Counted from the first letter of the stretch, positions 1 to 9,857 are shown. The stretch is DNA of 64,000 bases from Woeseiaceae bacterium (GCA_021773035.1 JAJFKU010000061.1:62001-126000), one strand, 5' to 3'. The notes: a model not told the origin generated them from the letters alone. Program-made: numbers and translations.

Positions 1-395
1 ATCACTTCGGCCGTTGCCCACAAGGCGAATTGACACAATTTAAAAATGTAAAAATTTACAATTTTCCTATCAAGTTGCCGCATTTACTGGCCTTATACGC
101 GAAATAAATCCATCAGTAATTCAGCTTTATATTTTTATGACGAAAATTATAGATATTTTTCAATTAGTTATGAATATCATTCTCTTTCTGTTTTTACAAT
201 TTTGGAAATTCCCTGCATCGACAATCTTTGTAAAAATAATCAAATCTACCTTGACTCCGGATCACGAGTCCGTACACTACATAATCCTCATTTGCCTTCC
301 GTTTGGTGACCTGCGCCAGCCAAGAAGCGTTTTGGCCAAACCTGCGGCTGCACTCCGATGCTTACGTTCGTAACACTTGAATAGAGGAAAAACCT
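1..395. other. AT-rich upstream region without a convincing gene
   Basis: This leader before the amylase gene is clearly more AT-rich than the coding DNA that follows. A 78-codon open frame lies in it (137-373), but it has no recognisable domain and ends in low-complexity sequence, so I do not call it a gene. The region probably holds the amylase promoter; I cannot place -35/-10 boxes with confidence. A purine-rich stretch (GAGGAAAA) just before position 396 is a plausible ribosome-binding site. Confidence 0.6.
47..60. promoter_or_regulatory. Short inverted repeat upstream of amylase
   Basis: TGTAAA-AA-TTTACA is a perfect 6+6 bp inverted repeat with a 2-bp spacer, within the AT-rich leader of the amylase. 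It could be a regulator site (a LacI-family gene follows the amylase), but it is 336 bp from the start codon and AT-rich DNA makes such repeats by chance. Confidence 0.2.
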
Positions 396-2642
396 ATGAA
401 ACTTCAGTGGCTTTGCAGGGCGGTACCATGCGCGCTCTTGATTTCTTCTGCATGGATGACAAACGCGTATGCGCAAACATCCTTAGGGCCCGTTAACGGT
501 AGAGACGTGGTTTATCAGATTCTGACCGATCGATTTGTTGATGGTGACGCTACGAATAACGTTCCATCAGGTTCGCCACCGGCGATCTTCGACGGCACCG
601 GCGCCGATCTGAAACTCTATCAGGGTGGCGACTGGCAGGGGATTACCGACAAGATTACTTATCTAAAGAATATGGGCATAACCACCGTGTGGATTTCCGC
701 GCCATACGCCAATCGCGACGAAGCCATTATTGATTACAACGGTGGCGGTAATCTTACCTGGTCCAGCTATCACGGCTATCACGCCAGCAACTATTTCCGT
801 ACCAATTCACATTTCGGCGATATGAAAGATTTCACCGACATGATTACTGCGCTGCACGACGAAGATATTAAAGTCGTTATCGACTTCGTTTCAAACCATA
901 CCAGTCGCTGGCAGAACCCAACAGACAGCTTTTCGGCCGAAAACGGGAGGTTGTACGAGCCCGATCGCAACGGCAGTGGCGACTTTGAATTCGATGTCGA
1001 TGGCGACCCGAAGGATCTGAACTCCGACGGCAGCTCCGATAATCTGCTGGCCGACCCGAACGGTACACAAAATCCGGGATGGTTTCACAGCCTTGGCGAT
1101 CGCGGCAGCGATTCAAGCCGATACGGTTTTCGTTACAAAGAACTCGGTTCATTGGCGGACTTTACGCACGAACTGCCGGAAGTCGCGGAATACCTGGAAG
1201 AAGCGGCGATATTCTGGAAGGGTAAAGGCATCGATGGTTTTCGGCATGACGCCACCTTGCATATGAATCCCGCCTTCGCAAAATCTTTCCGAGACGCCAT
1301 TGACTCCAGCAGCGGCGGCGCAGTGACACATTTCGGCGAGTTTTTTATTGGAAAACCCGATTCCAAGTACGGGGAGTACACCACTTTTCCAGACCGTACA
1401 GGCATTAACAATCTCGATTTCGAATATTTCCGAACGCTGACCAACGTCATTGGCAACGGCACGGACGATATGATTGACCTCGCTAACTTCTATGACTACA
1501 CAGATGACGACTATATCTACGAAAATCAGACTGTAACCTTCATCGACAACCATGACGTCTCACGTTTTCTGCGCGTCAACAGCGACACGCGCAGCCTGGA
1601 TGTCGCTCTGGCAATCACGCTGGTTTCGAGAGGCATTCCCAACATCTACTACGGCACCGAGCAATATGTTGACGGCGATGACGCCACAGAGAATGGTGGG
1701 CGCGTCTTTATGGAAACCGACACCACTTTTGACGAGACGAAGCGAGCCTTCAAGATCATCAAGAAATTGTCGGATGTGCGCCAATCGAACGATGCCGTCG
1801 CTTTCGGTCAGACGAGCGTTCTCTACTCGACCGCCGATGTGATGGTGATGTCGCGTAAATTCTATGACAAGGAAGTGATTATCGCTGTTAATCGCAGTCC
1901 CTTTAACTCCTACAACCTGCCTGCAATTTCGACGACGCTTCCTGCTGGAACTTATACAGACGAGCTCGATGCAGAACTGGATGGCGCCAGCATCACGGTC
2001 GCGTCCGGGGAAATCCCCGCTTTCACATTGTCTCAGCAGGAAGTCGCAGTCTGGAGCCACAACCCCAGTCTCGGCAGCAACCCGAAACTCGGCGATATGC
2101 AGTCGGTCGTCGGGCGCGACGGTGACAATGTCACGATATTCGGCACCGGATTGGATGGCACGATCACCGTGAAATTCGGCACCACGTCCGCCACCGTTGT
2201 CTCAAACAGCGCTAATAGCGCGACAGTAACCGTTCCTAACGTCAGTGCCGGAGAGACGACCATCACCGTCGTGAAGAGCGGTAACACCAGCAATGGCTTT
2301 ACGTTTAACGTTCTCTCCGACGATCAAAACATGATGATCTTCCATGTAGTGGCGTACACTTCCGTCGGTCAAAAAGTGTATGTGGTGGGCAACGTTCCCG
2401 AACTCGGTGACTGGGATCCGGACAAAGCCATTGACGCCTTCCATAATCCCAATGCCAGCGAGTGGTGGAAATGGTTTCTGCCGGTGAGTGTGCCCGTGAG
2501 CACAAGCCTCGAGTACAAGTTCATCCTGAAGGATAGTCTGGGGAACGTGACCTGGGAATCCGGTTCCAATCGTTCCGCTACGACGTCGTCTGACGCGACT
2601 GGCGGCGTTGTGGATCTGGCGGAGGTTACGCCGACGTTCTAG
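396..2642 (+). CDS. Secreted GH13 alpha-amylase with CGTase-like domain order and C-terminal CBM20
   Basis: Extracellular or periplasmic starch/maltodextrin hydrolase. A Sec signal peptide ends at about A26 (AYA|Q). The order is catalytic A/B/C domains (about 30-555), an IPT/TIG-like domain (about 557-640) and a CBM20 starch-binding domain (about 645-748, with VGNVPELGDW and WESGSNR), as in cyclodextrin glucanotransferases. GH13 motifs are visible: DFVSNH (163-168), GFRHDA with nucleophile D285, GEFF with acid/base E315, and FIDNHD (382-387). The residue aligned to the central aromatic of CGTases (Tyr/Phe195, motif LYDLADL) is Gly251 in LGSLADF. That is typical of hydrolytic amylases, so I infer amylase rather than cyclodextrin-forming activity. 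A strong terminator follows, and a LacI-type regulator lies downstream. Confidence 0.93.
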   Translation: MKLQWLCRAVPCALLISSAWMTNAYAQTSLGPVNGRDVVYQILTDRFVDGDATNNVPSGSPPAIFDGTGADLKLYQGGDWQGITDKITYLKNMGITTVWISAPYANRDEAIIDYNGGGNLTWSSYHGYHASNYFRTNSHFGDMKDFTDMITALHDEDIKVVIDFVSNHTSRWQNPTDSFSAENGRLYEPDRNGSGDFEFDVDGDPKDLNSDGSSDNLLADPNGTQNPGWFHSLGDRGSDSSRYGFRYKELGSLADFTHELPEVAEYLEEAAIFWKGKGIDGFRHDATLHMNPAFAKSFRDAIDSSSGGAVTHFGEFFIGKPDSKYGEYTTFPDRTGINNLDFEYFRTLTNVIGNGTDDMIDLANFYDYTDDDYIYENQTVTFIDNHDVSRFLRVNSDTRSLDVALAITLVSRGIPNIYYGTEQYVDGDDATENGGRVFMETDTTFDETKRAFKIIKKLSDVRQSNDAVAFGQTSVLYSTADVMVMSRKFYDKEVIIAVNRSPFNSYNLPAISTTLPAGTYTDELDAELDGASITVASGEIPAFTLSQQEVAVWSHNPSLGSNPKLGDMQSVVGRDGDNVTIFGTGLDGTITVKFGTTSATVVSNSANSATVTVPNVSAGETTITVVKSGNTSNGFTFNVLSDDQNMMIFHVVAYTSVGQKVYVVGNVPELGDWDPDKAIDAFHNPNASEWWKWFLPVSVPVSTSLEYKFILKDSLGNVTWESGSNRSATTSSDATGGVVDLAEVTPTF

Positions 2643-2678
2643 CCAGCCCATCCTGCATTACTTGTTACTATTGAGCAT

Positions 2679-2712
2679 GCCCCTTCTTTGATCTTCGGGT
2701 CAAAGAAGGGGC
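2679..2712 (+). terminator. Strong rho-independent terminator after amylase
   Basis: A perfect 13-bp GC-capped stem (GCCCCTTCTTTGA / TCAAAGAAGGGGC) encloses TCTTCGGG, which can close two more pairs around a UUCG tetraloop. It lies 37 bp after the amylase stop. The T-rich tail is weak (GCAGTTTCTTC), but the stem is by far the strongest seen in the window. It separates the amylase from the LacI regulator. Confidence 0.85.
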
Positions 2713-2883
2713 TGCAGTTTCTTCACCCTGCCATTCCTCCCTCTTCTCAGAGTACCTGAAACGGCCGAGCTATCTGGTCCAAAACGGCCCGGTTTGCAAT
2801 GTGAATTTACGCAACGGCTGGCGTAACTGCCTGTCACGCCTTAAAATCTGCATTGCAGGATCAATAAATATGGCGGGGTGCTA

Positions 2884-3915
2884 ATGGATAGACCAGAGAC
2901 ATCATCTAAGCGCAGCATACGCCTGGAAGATCTCGCTGAGCTTGCTGAGGTTTCTTTAGCGACGGTATCGCGTGCGCTGCATGACAGCCCGCTGGTGCGC
3001 GACGAAACCAAACGCCGGATTTGGAAACTGGCGCGCCAACATCAATATCCATTTCACCCAAAAATGCCGGCCATCCTTTCGGGTGCGGCGGCAACTATTG
3101 CCATCGCTATTCCCACATCGCTTGGACGGCGCGATGCGCGTGCCGACCCGTTTTTTATGGAGCTGATCGCTGGCGTAGGCGAGGCAGCGCGCGAAGCGGA
3201 ATGCGATGTTGTCATCTCGCATATCGTGCCGAAGAATTTCGACGATCTTTCAGAGCTGATTTCGTCGAGCCGCGCCGAAGGCGTGATATTTTTGGGGCAG
3301 AGCTTTCTACATGAACGGTTTAATCGACTGGCGGCGACAGAAAACCGTTTTGTCGTCTGGGGAGCGGATTTGCCCGGGCAACGTTACTGCTCAGTCGGCA
3401 GCGACAATATCCGCGGCGGAAGCCGCGCAACCGCACATCTGATTCGACTCGGCAGAAAGCGGATCGCGTTTTTTGGGGATACCGAGGCACCCGAAATTAT
3501 GCAGCGATATACCGGCTATGTCCGGGCGCTGGAGGACGCCGGCTTAACAGTAGACCCTCAGTTGATTGCGCCTGTGCATTTTGAAGTGGAGTCCGCAGAA
3601 GAAGCTGTTGAACGTCTAATGGTACAAGGCATCGAATTCGATGCCATTTTCGGCGCCAGCGACCTGGTTGCGCTGGGTGCCATGAGAGGTCTCATCAGGG
3701 GTGGAAAAACCGTGCCGGACGATACCGCGGTAGTGGGCTATGATGACGTTTTGCTGGCACGTTACAGCCACCCGGCGTTGACAACAATATCGCAGGATAT
3801 GGCCAAAGCCGGGAGGTTGCTCGTGTCAAAATTGATGAATTCAAGCGGCACCAGTGCGATCCGCTCTGAACGTTTGCCAACTGAGTTGATTGTCCGCGAG
3901 TCCTGCGGTGCCTAG
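2884..3915 (+). CDS. LacI-family transcriptional regulator
   Basis: DNA-binding repressor or activator of the LacI/GalR family, likely responding to a sugar. The N-terminal helix-turn-helix and hinge are clear (LEDLAELAEVSLATVSRAL), followed by a periplasmic-binding-protein-like sensor domain with family phrases such as FFMELIAGVGEAA, GSDNIRGGSRATAHLI and VVGYDDVLLARYSHPALTTI. The length (343 aa) is normal. I chose ATG 2884 because GGCGGGG sits just before it; GTG 2878 is possible. Its place after the secreted amylase suggests control of alpha-glucan use, but the two are separated by a strong terminator, so they are not one transcript. Confidence 0.92.
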   Translation: MDRPETSSKRSIRLEDLAELAEVSLATVSRALHDSPLVRDETKRRIWKLARQHQYPFHPKMPAILSGAAATIAIAIPTSLGRRDARADPFFMELIAGVGEAAREAECDVVISHIVPKNFDDLSELISSSRAEGVIFLGQSFLHERFNRLAATENRFVVWGADLPGQRYCSVGSDNIRGGSRATAHLIRLGRKRIAFFGDTEAPEIMQRYTGYVRALEDAGLTVDPQLIAPVHFEVESAEEAVERLMVQGIEFDAIFGASDLVALGAMRGLIRGGKTVPDDTAVVGYDDVLLARYSHPALTTISQDMAKAGRLLVSKLMNSSGTSAIRSERLPTELIVRESCGA

Positions 3916-4028
3916 AGCGCCTGCCAGCACCCGTACTCAAGCGCGATATCGAAGATCCCGACATGCTCAATGCGTCAGCGTAAACTAGTATTCAAACTGG
4001 ACAAAAAACGCAGGCAGGTCGGAGAAGT

Positions 4029-4850
4029 ATGGCGACAAAACACGACAATGTACTAAGAGCTCTGCGCGCGCTCTTTATTCCGCTTGCGAGCTTGCTATTA
4101 AAAGACAAGCTGACCGTAGCGATGGTCATCAACGAGTTAAAAAGTGCGTTCGTCGAGGTTGCTCGACGAGAATACGGAGGCAAAGCCAGGCCAGCCAGCA
4201 TAAACAGGGTTGCCGAGTTGACTGGCATGAGCCGCAAGCATGTTTCTGCGCTTATCGCGAAGTCTGCGGAGATGGACCGGCCGGAGAGTCCGCGCCTTTT
4301 GGATAGTTCTGCGGTCCTGGGCGTGTGGGCGAACTCCGAAAAATACCTTGACAGCCGCGGTACGCCCCGCGAACTCGAATTCGGCCCAGGACCGGGCACG
4401 TTTAGCGAACTCGTCAGGTCGGTTACAGGCGAGCAGGATGTCGAGAGTTGCTTGCATCGCTTTGTGCAGGCCGGCTGCGTTTCGATCCAGGGCGATAAGC
4501 GTATTTCGCTTGTTCGGCGGCATTACATAGGCAAGGATGACAACCTTGCACACATTATTTCGCTGTTCCTGGTTCCGTTGGCGACAAGCATTTCACAGAA
4601 CTGGAACGCCCCGCTGGAAAATCGTCATGTTGTGCGTGCAGCACATTCTGCAAGGATTCAGCCTGACAAAGTCGGCGTTCTGAGACGAGTTTCCAGGGAA
4701 CGGTTAGGCGCGTTTCTTGAAGATATTGACGACGTGATTTGCAGCTATGAACTAAGCGGAGAAGAACCTCTCGTCAGTGAAAACGGTAAGAGCCTGCCAC
4801 GAATCGGGGTTGCCGCGTTCTATTTCGAAATCGAAGAGCAGGAAACGTGA
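4029..4850 (+). CDS. DUF6502-type protein with N-terminal helix-turn-helix-like region
   Basis: Cytoplasmic protein of 273 aa that resembles the uncharacterised proteobacterial DUF6502 family: an N-terminal ALRALFIPLASLLLK helix, then a segment like a winged-helix reader (RPASINRVAELTGMSRKHVSAL, about residues 55-76), and a longer alpha-rich C-terminal part. No signal peptide and no catalytic motif can be seen. The start has a good ribosome site (GGAG, 4020-4023). It is 63 bp before the PLP enzyme gene and may be cotranscribed with it. A regulatory role is only a guess from the N-terminal motif. Confidence 0.75.
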   Translation: MATKHDNVLRALRALFIPLASLLLKDKLTVAMVINELKSAFVEVARREYGGKARPASINRVAELTGMSRKHVSALIAKSAEMDRPESPRLLDSSAVLGVWANSEKYLDSRGTPRELEFGPGPGTFSELVRSVTGEQDVESCLHRFVQAGCVSIQGDKRISLVRRHYIGKDDNLAHIISLFLVPLATSISQNWNAPLENRHVVRAAHSARIQPDKVGVLRRVSRERLGAFLEDIDDVICSYELSGEEPLVSENGKSLPRIGVAAFYFEIEEQET

Positions 4851-4913
4851 GTACCGGCGTTCGCTGGCAGGTGCTCTGTGCCATAGAATGTGTATTTTCA
4901 ATAAGAAATAAAT

Positions 4914-6050
4914 ATGAAAATCAATGATATACAGACACCTTCTCTGCTTGTAGATGAAGTCAGGCTGGAACGCAATATTCGCCGCATGGCGCAGCGTATC
5001 GAGACTCTCGGGTGCAGACTGCGGCCGCACGTCAAGACGCACAAGTCCATCGAGGTGTTTGAACGTGTTCGTAACGCCGGGCATACGCACGGTATTACTG
5101 TATCGACGTTGCACGAGGCTGAGTATTTCTTCGAGCATGGTGTAACGGACATATTCTACGGCGTCGGAATTGCGCCGAACAAACTCGCTCAGGTGGCGTC
5201 GCTATTGGAACGCGGTTGCGAGCTCAGGATTACGCTCGATAGTGTCGAGATGGCGGAGCTCGTTGCTGCCGACGGTGAACATCGGGGCAGGCCTTTCGAT
5301 GTACTCATTGAGCTGGATACCGATGGCCATCGCTCAGGCGTTTTGCCCGAGAGTCTCGAGCTTCTGAAGATTGGCAAGCTGCTGCACGAATCCGACGGGA
5401 CGACGCTATCCGGGGTTATGACTCATGCAGGAGATTCGTACGCCTGCAGTAGTCCGAAAGCCTTGCTGCAGATTGCCCGGCAAGAGCGCGACCGAACGGT
5501 CTTTGCTGCAAACCGGCTCCGCGATGCGGGCTTACCGTGCCCGGTTGTCTCGGTTGGCTCGACTCCCACAGCCCTTTCTATTGACGATTTGTCAGGGGTT
5601 ACCGAAGTTCGTGCGGGCGTATATGTTTTTTTCGATCTGGTGATGGCTGGAATCGGTGTTTGTACTATCGACGATATTGCTGTCAGCGTGCTGACGAGCG
5701 TCATTGGGTATCAGAGAGAAAAGAACTGGGTCGTCACAGATGCCGGATGGATGGCGATGTCGCGTGACCGTGGTACGGCGGGGCAGGAAGTCGATCAGGG
5801 CTATGGGCTGGTTTACGACGAGGGACAAGGCTTCGCCGGCGATCTTCTCGTCGTGAGCGCAAATCAGGAACACGGTATCGTGAGCACTCGCGATCCAAGT
5901 CTTCCGGTCGCCTACGGAGAACTCCCACTGGGAGCGTTGCTGCGAGTATTTCCCAATCATGCTTGCGCGACGGCGGGTCAGTACGACAAGTACTATGCGA
6001 TCGATGGCGACGGACTCATCAGCGAGTGGTCACGGACCAACGGCTGGTAG
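4914..6050 (+). CDS. D-threonine aldolase / D-serine dehydratase-like PLP enzyme (DSD1 type)
   Basis: Fold-type III PLP enzyme acting on D-amino or D-3-hydroxyamino acids (family knowledge). The alanine-racemase-like barrel begins with LLVDEVRLERNI and carries the PLP-lysine motif RPHVKTHKS (K41). The C-terminal D-serine-dehydratase-like domain has the metal pair in PNHACAT (H349, C351). The length (378 aa) fits the family. Whether it lyses D-threonine-type substrates or dehydrates D-serine cannot be told from sequence. The start has only a weak purine-rich site (AAGAAA). A second D-amino-acid enzyme, DsdA, is encoded 26 kb away. Confidence 0.88.
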   Translation: MKINDIQTPSLLVDEVRLERNIRRMAQRIETLGCRLRPHVKTHKSIEVFERVRNAGHTHGITVSTLHEAEYFFEHGVTDIFYGVGIAPNKLAQVASLLERGCELRITLDSVEMAELVAADGEHRGRPFDVLIELDTDGHRSGVLPESLELLKIGKLLHESDGTTLSGVMTHAGDSYACSSPKALLQIARQERDRTVFAANRLRDAGLPCPVVSVGSTPTALSIDDLSGVTEVRAGVYVFFDLVMAGIGVCTIDDIAVSVLTSVIGYQREKNWVVTDAGWMAMSRDRGTAGQEVDQGYGLVYDEGQGFAGDLLVVSANQEHGIVSTRDPSLPVAYGELPLGALLRVFPNHACATAGQYDKYYAIDGDGLISEWSRTNGW

Positions 6051-6074
6051 CGCCGGAGTCATTGTCTGAAGAGC

Positions 6075-6088
6075 CGCCCGACAGGGCG
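6075..6088. terminator. Small GC hairpin between convergent genes
   Basis: CGCCC-GACA-GGGCG forms a 5-bp stem with a tetraloop between the stop of the PLP enzyme (+) and the stop of the amidohydrolase (-). It may act as a weak two-way terminator. There is no real T-run, so support is limited. Confidence 0.25.
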
Positions 6089-6094
6089 TTAACC

Positions 6095-7822
6095 CTATTC
6101 TGCTGCCGGCAGTGTTCCGGACACCACGACGCCGTCTACCATGACGGCAACGGGCTTGGTCTTATGAATGTCGTATCTGTCCACCTCGAACAGGTCCTGG
6201 TTCAGCACCAGGAGATCCGCACGCTGACCAACGGCGATTGTGCCGAACTCGTCCGACCGGCCGAGCTGATAAGCGGCGTTAGTCGTATAACCGTTTACTA
6301 AATCGTCGCGCTGCAGACGTTCACTCATCGGAGAAAGGAAATCACCGTTGGCGCCTACCCCGACATCCTGGCGATTGTGACCGACCTGTATTCCCAGGAA
6401 CGGATTGGCACGATCGGTTTCCCATTCATACGCGTCGGTAATGTCGCTCGAAAAAGTAACAACTGCACCGTCGCTGATCAGCGGCTGCGATCGTTGCATG
6501 CTTAGCGCGGCATCGCCGACTCCCTGTGTATACCAGGAGGAGTCGCCGCCGACCGCCCAGTGAGGCGTAAAGTTGGCGATGACACCGAGCTTTCTGAAGC
6601 GGGCGAAGTCAGTCTCTTTGACGATTTCCAGGTGACAAATGGTAATTCGAATAGCCGGGGGGCGCGATAGGCTGTCATGCGCATCCTGAATTGCGTCGAG
6701 CAGTGTCGTGGTTGCGCGATCGCCGACGCTATGAATATGAAGGTTCAGACCCTCTGCCTCGAGATCGAGAATTAGTCCGTGAACCTGCTCTCGACTGAGT
6801 AGCGCGTCGCCTTTATTGCCCGGCGTATCCAGGTAGTCGCTCGAGAGTGCGGCTGTGCGTGTTTCGATAACGCCGTCGAAGAAGATCTTCAGCGTGTCGA
6901 TCCGCACGTTCTCGCTATTGAATTCATCGCCGAGCTGTCTCAAGGTTTCAACCGCCGCCGGTAGATCGTTTGGCTGAAACAGCGTATATGCGCCGTGATA
7001 CCGGATCGGCAGTTTTCCCTCTTTGTCCAGTCGTGACACTGCCGCGTACACTTCCCGGTCCAAACCGAAGTTTCCCGCATCGAGTACCGTCGTTACCCCA
7101 ACGCTCCTGTAGTAGTCGAGGTAATCGAGCAGCGTCTTTTCAACTTTCGGTGTAACGGTCTGAAAATTATTCACGAACACTGATGCGGCCGACTCCGTAA
7201 CCCACCCCGTCGGCTCGCCATCTTCGCCCTTTTGATAAAAGGAAAAACCAGGGACGATATCTTCGGTGTCACGTGTAATTCCAGCCTGCTTTAATGCCGC
7301 TGAGTTCGCCCATACCGTATGCGCCCAGCCATCGTAGAGAATGACCGGCCGGTCGGGTTCTATCCGGTCAAGGTCTTCTTTTCGCGGCCCTGTGACGTCG
7401 AACAGGTCATTCGACCAGAAGCCGCCCATCAGGATTTCCCTGTCGGGATTGTCCGCGACCATCTTTGCGACGGCGCTCATGAGCTCTTCTTTCGTAGTCG
7501 CATCGTCCAATAGGACCTGCCCGGCCGTCAGTGCGACCATTCCCGGGTGAGAATGCGCGTCGATTATTCCCGGTATGACCGTCTTGCCATCGAGATCGTA
7601 AACCGCTGTTTCCGGTCCTATGTAGTCCGAGGCGTCGTCACCGGCGTACACGAAGCGGTCTTCGCTGATCGCCAGCGCAGACACCCACGGGTTCTTGATG
7701 TTCCCGGCGTAGATATTACCGTTCACGAAGACTGTATCGGCAGCGCGGGTGGCGATTGGTCTTTCGCAGCCGGCCAGTCCGAATATCAGAGCCAGCAGGC
7801 CGAACACCGTCTTGTGTCCCAT
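6095..7822 (-). CDS. Lipoprotein amidohydrolase, YtcJ-like (amidohydrolase family 3)
   Basis: Metal-dependent amidohydrolase with a lipoprotein signal: hydrophobic stretch plus lipobox LAGC (C19), so probably anchored in the cell envelope. The first metal motif is DAHSH (H90, H92) in VIPGIIDAHSHPG; later family motifs are LHIHSVGDRAT, ITICHLEIV and TFSSDITD. The N-terminal VNGNIYAGN and C-terminal GQRADLLVLNQD strands form the usual composite beta-sandwich. At 575 aa it is of normal length. It is the last gene of the minus-strand galactose/peptidase operon, 31 bp after the S9 peptidase. The substrate is unknown; relatives cleave amides, N-acyl amino acids or cyclic ureas. Confidence 0.9.
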   Translation of the reverse strand: MGHKTVFGLLALIFGLAGCERPIATRAADTVFVNGNIYAGNIKNPWVSALAISEDRFVYAGDDASDYIGPETAVYDLDGKTVIPGIIDAHSHPGMVALTAGQVLLDDATTKEELMSAVAKMVADNPDREILMGGFWSNDLFDVTGPRKEDLDRIEPDRPVILYDGWAHTVWANSAALKQAGITRDTEDIVPGFSFYQKGEDGEPTGWVTESAASVFVNNFQTVTPKVEKTLLDYLDYYRSVGVTTVLDAGNFGLDREVYAAVSRLDKEGKLPIRYHGAYTLFQPNDLPAAVETLRQLGDEFNSENVRIDTLKIFFDGVIETRTAALSSDYLDTPGNKGDALLSREQVHGLILDLEAEGLNLHIHSVGDRATTTLLDAIQDAHDSLSRPPAIRITICHLEIVKETDFARFRKLGVIANFTPHWAVGGDSSWYTQGVGDAALSMQRSQPLISDGAVVTFSSDITDAYEWETDRANPFLGIQVGHNRQDVGVGANGDFLSPMSERLQRDDLVNGYTTNAAYQLGRSDEFGTIAVGQRADLLVLNQDLFEVDRYDIHKTKPVAVMVDGVVVSGTLPAAE

Positions 7823-7853
7823 CAGTGTACTGTTCCTGGTCGAGGGTTAAGAG

Positions 7854-9857
7854 CTATTCCCTGGTTTTTGCTGTCTTACCGATGACGTAGCGCTTGAGCC
7901 ATGCGAAATAGCGGGTGTACAGATCTTTTTCGTAAGACGGTACCGACAGCACATGACCTTCGTTAGGGTAGATGACGAGTTCGGTCGGAACACCTTGCCG
8001 CTTAAGTGCAATATAGAGTTGTTCCGAGTTGATAATCGGCACGTTCCAGTCATCTTCACCGCCGACGATCAGAGTCGGTGTCTTCACTTTGTCCAAAGCA
8101 TAGAACGGTGTAATACGATCCCATTTTTCACGGTTCTCGGCCAGCCACGGCAAACCGAGCTCTTCTTCCCACCAGCGCTGGTACTGGTCGTGTCCGTAGT
8201 TGGCTACGTACAGCGTAGCGCTTGCGCCGGTGATGGCTGCCTTGAAGCGATCGGTCTTGGTAATGATATGATTGGTCATCATGCCGCCGTAGGACCATCC
8301 GTAAACGCCCATGCGATCCTCGTCGACCCAGCCCTCTTCGATCGCAAAGTCCATCGCGTCCATGACATCTTCATAGTCGATACCTCCCCAGTCGGCACGA
8401 ATCGCCTCGGCAAACGCCTGTCCGTAACCGAAGGAGCCGCGCGGGTTTGGCATTACGACAACGTAGCCCTGGCCGGCGAGAAGCTGTGCCTCCGCGTCAA
8501 AGCGATGATCCCACTGTGCCTGCGGGCCGCCATGAATATACAAAATTCCAGGGTAAGCCTTGCCTTTACGATACTTTGGCGGAAACGTGACAAAGCTTTC
8601 CAGTTCGGTGCCGTCCTTGGCCGTATAGGCGTACTTCTCGACTGTCGCTGTCGCCACGTCCGCCAGCAGCGAGCGGTTTTCGAAGCTGAGTTGCACCAGT
8701 CCGTCCGTACGCAGGGCGAATATCTCATCGGGTTGCTGCGGCTGAGCCACCAACACATAGACAGTGCCGTTGGCGGCAATCTCGAACTCGCTGACAGTAT
8801 TGCTGCCCTCGACCAGGGACTGCACCGCGCCCGATCCGACGTCTACTTTGACAAGGTTTTGCTCGCCACGGCGCTCGGCGATCGCGAGTATCGACGTGCC
8901 GTCGCCTGAAAACTGTGGGTCGAATACCTGTGTCTCCGCAAGTATTTCGTTGACTGCCGGTTTGCCGCTCTCGACGTTGATGGTCGTCAGCTGTGGGATG
9001 GCATAACTTGTCAGCCCACCCGTCGTTGTCGAGGTATAGACGATCGATTGTCCGTCGGGACTCCATGACGGGCTCGCGTCGGCAGTTTCATGGGTGGTTA
9101 GTTGCAGCGGTTCTTCGCTGCCTTGCGCAGTGTCGACAATCCAGAGATCAGTATTCCGATTGCGATCCGGAGTCTGCGTTCGGTTGCTGACAAATACGAT
9201 GCGCTCACCGTCCGGTGCCCAGGCGGGCTCGCTGTCGTCGAAGTCGCCGGATGTCACCTGTCGGGTTTCGCGATCCTCGATACCGATAACGTGGATGTGC
9301 GTGCGATAGCGATCGAGATAGCCGACGTAGTCCTCTTTGAATTGCAGGCGATCGATCACATAGGGCAGGGGATTCTCGCTTTTTTCCTCGTCGAGGTCTT
9401 CCGGGGTTGGGTCTTCCACCAGCAACAACATACTCTTGCTGTCCGGCGCCCATTGGAAGGAGTCGACTCCCTGCTTGAATTTCGTGAGCTGCTGCGCGTC
9501 ACCGCCGCGCCGATCGAACAACCAGACCTGTGTCGTTTCGTCCTTGCGGTCGGATAAGACTGCCAGATAACGGCCATCCGGACTCCATACGGGACTGCTT
9601 GAGCTACTTTCGACACTGGTCATCCGCAGCGGATCGCCGCCGGCCGTCGGCTGCATCCACACAGTGTCCTGCGACTGGTCTTTTTCCAGGTCACTCGCCG
9701 TTGTCGTATAGGCGACATACAGACCGTCCGGGCTGGCGCTGATTTCCGAAACGCCCTTTAGCGCCAAATATTGTTCAACCCCGAAACGCTGCTCGGCATC
9801 GGCGCGACCGAATAGCGAGAGCAGTGATAACGCGCACAAAACAGTCTCCTTCTTCAT
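7854..9857 (-). CDS. Secreted S9-family (prolyl oligopeptidase-like) peptidase
   Basis: Serine peptidase with a Sec signal (cleavage near ADA|EQ, residue 22), so probably periplasmic. The N-terminal half is a beta-propeller with repeated WSPDGR/WAPDG units (about 35-400). The C-terminal alpha/beta-hydrolase domain holds YGWSYGG (nucleophile S522), GGEDDWNVP (D603) and NEGH (H635). The length (667 aa) fits acylaminoacyl- or dipeptidyl-peptidase relatives that release short peptides. It lies only 5 bp after the CocE-like gene, in one operon with beta-galactosidase and galK/galT. Confidence 0.93.
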   Translation of the reverse strand: MKKETVLCALSLLSLFGRADAEQRFGVEQYLALKGVSEISASPDGLYVAYTTTASDLEKDQSQDTVWMQPTAGGDPLRMTSVESSSSSPVWSPDGRYLAVLSDRKDETTQVWLFDRRGGDAQQLTKFKQGVDSFQWAPDSKSMLLLVEDPTPEDLDEEKSENPLPYVIDRLQFKEDYVGYLDRYRTHIHVIGIEDRETRQVTSGDFDDSEPAWAPDGERIVFVSNRTQTPDRNRNTDLWIVDTAQGSEEPLQLTTHETADASPSWSPDGQSIVYTSTTTGGLTSYAIPQLTTINVESGKPAVNEILAETQVFDPQFSGDGTSILAIAERRGEQNLVKVDVGSGAVQSLVEGSNTVSEFEIAANGTVYVLVAQPQQPDEIFALRTDGLVQLSFENRSLLADVATATVEKYAYTAKDGTELESFVTFPPKYRKGKAYPGILYIHGGPQAQWDHRFDAEAQLLAGQGYVVVMPNPRGSFGYGQAFAEAIRADWGGIDYEDVMDAMDFAIEEGWVDEDRMGVYGWSYGGMMTNHIITKTDRFKAAITGASATLYVANYGHDQYQRWWEEELGLPWLAENREKWDRITPFYALDKVKTPTLIVGGEDDWNVPIINSEQLYIALKRQGVPTELVIYPNEGHVLSVPSYEKDLYTRYFAWLKRYVIGKTAKTRE

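Noticed and set aside
137-373. A 78-codon open frame upstream of the amylase
   Set aside because: Lies in AT-rich DNA, has no ribosome site or recognisable domain, and its hydrophobic N-terminus is explained by base composition.
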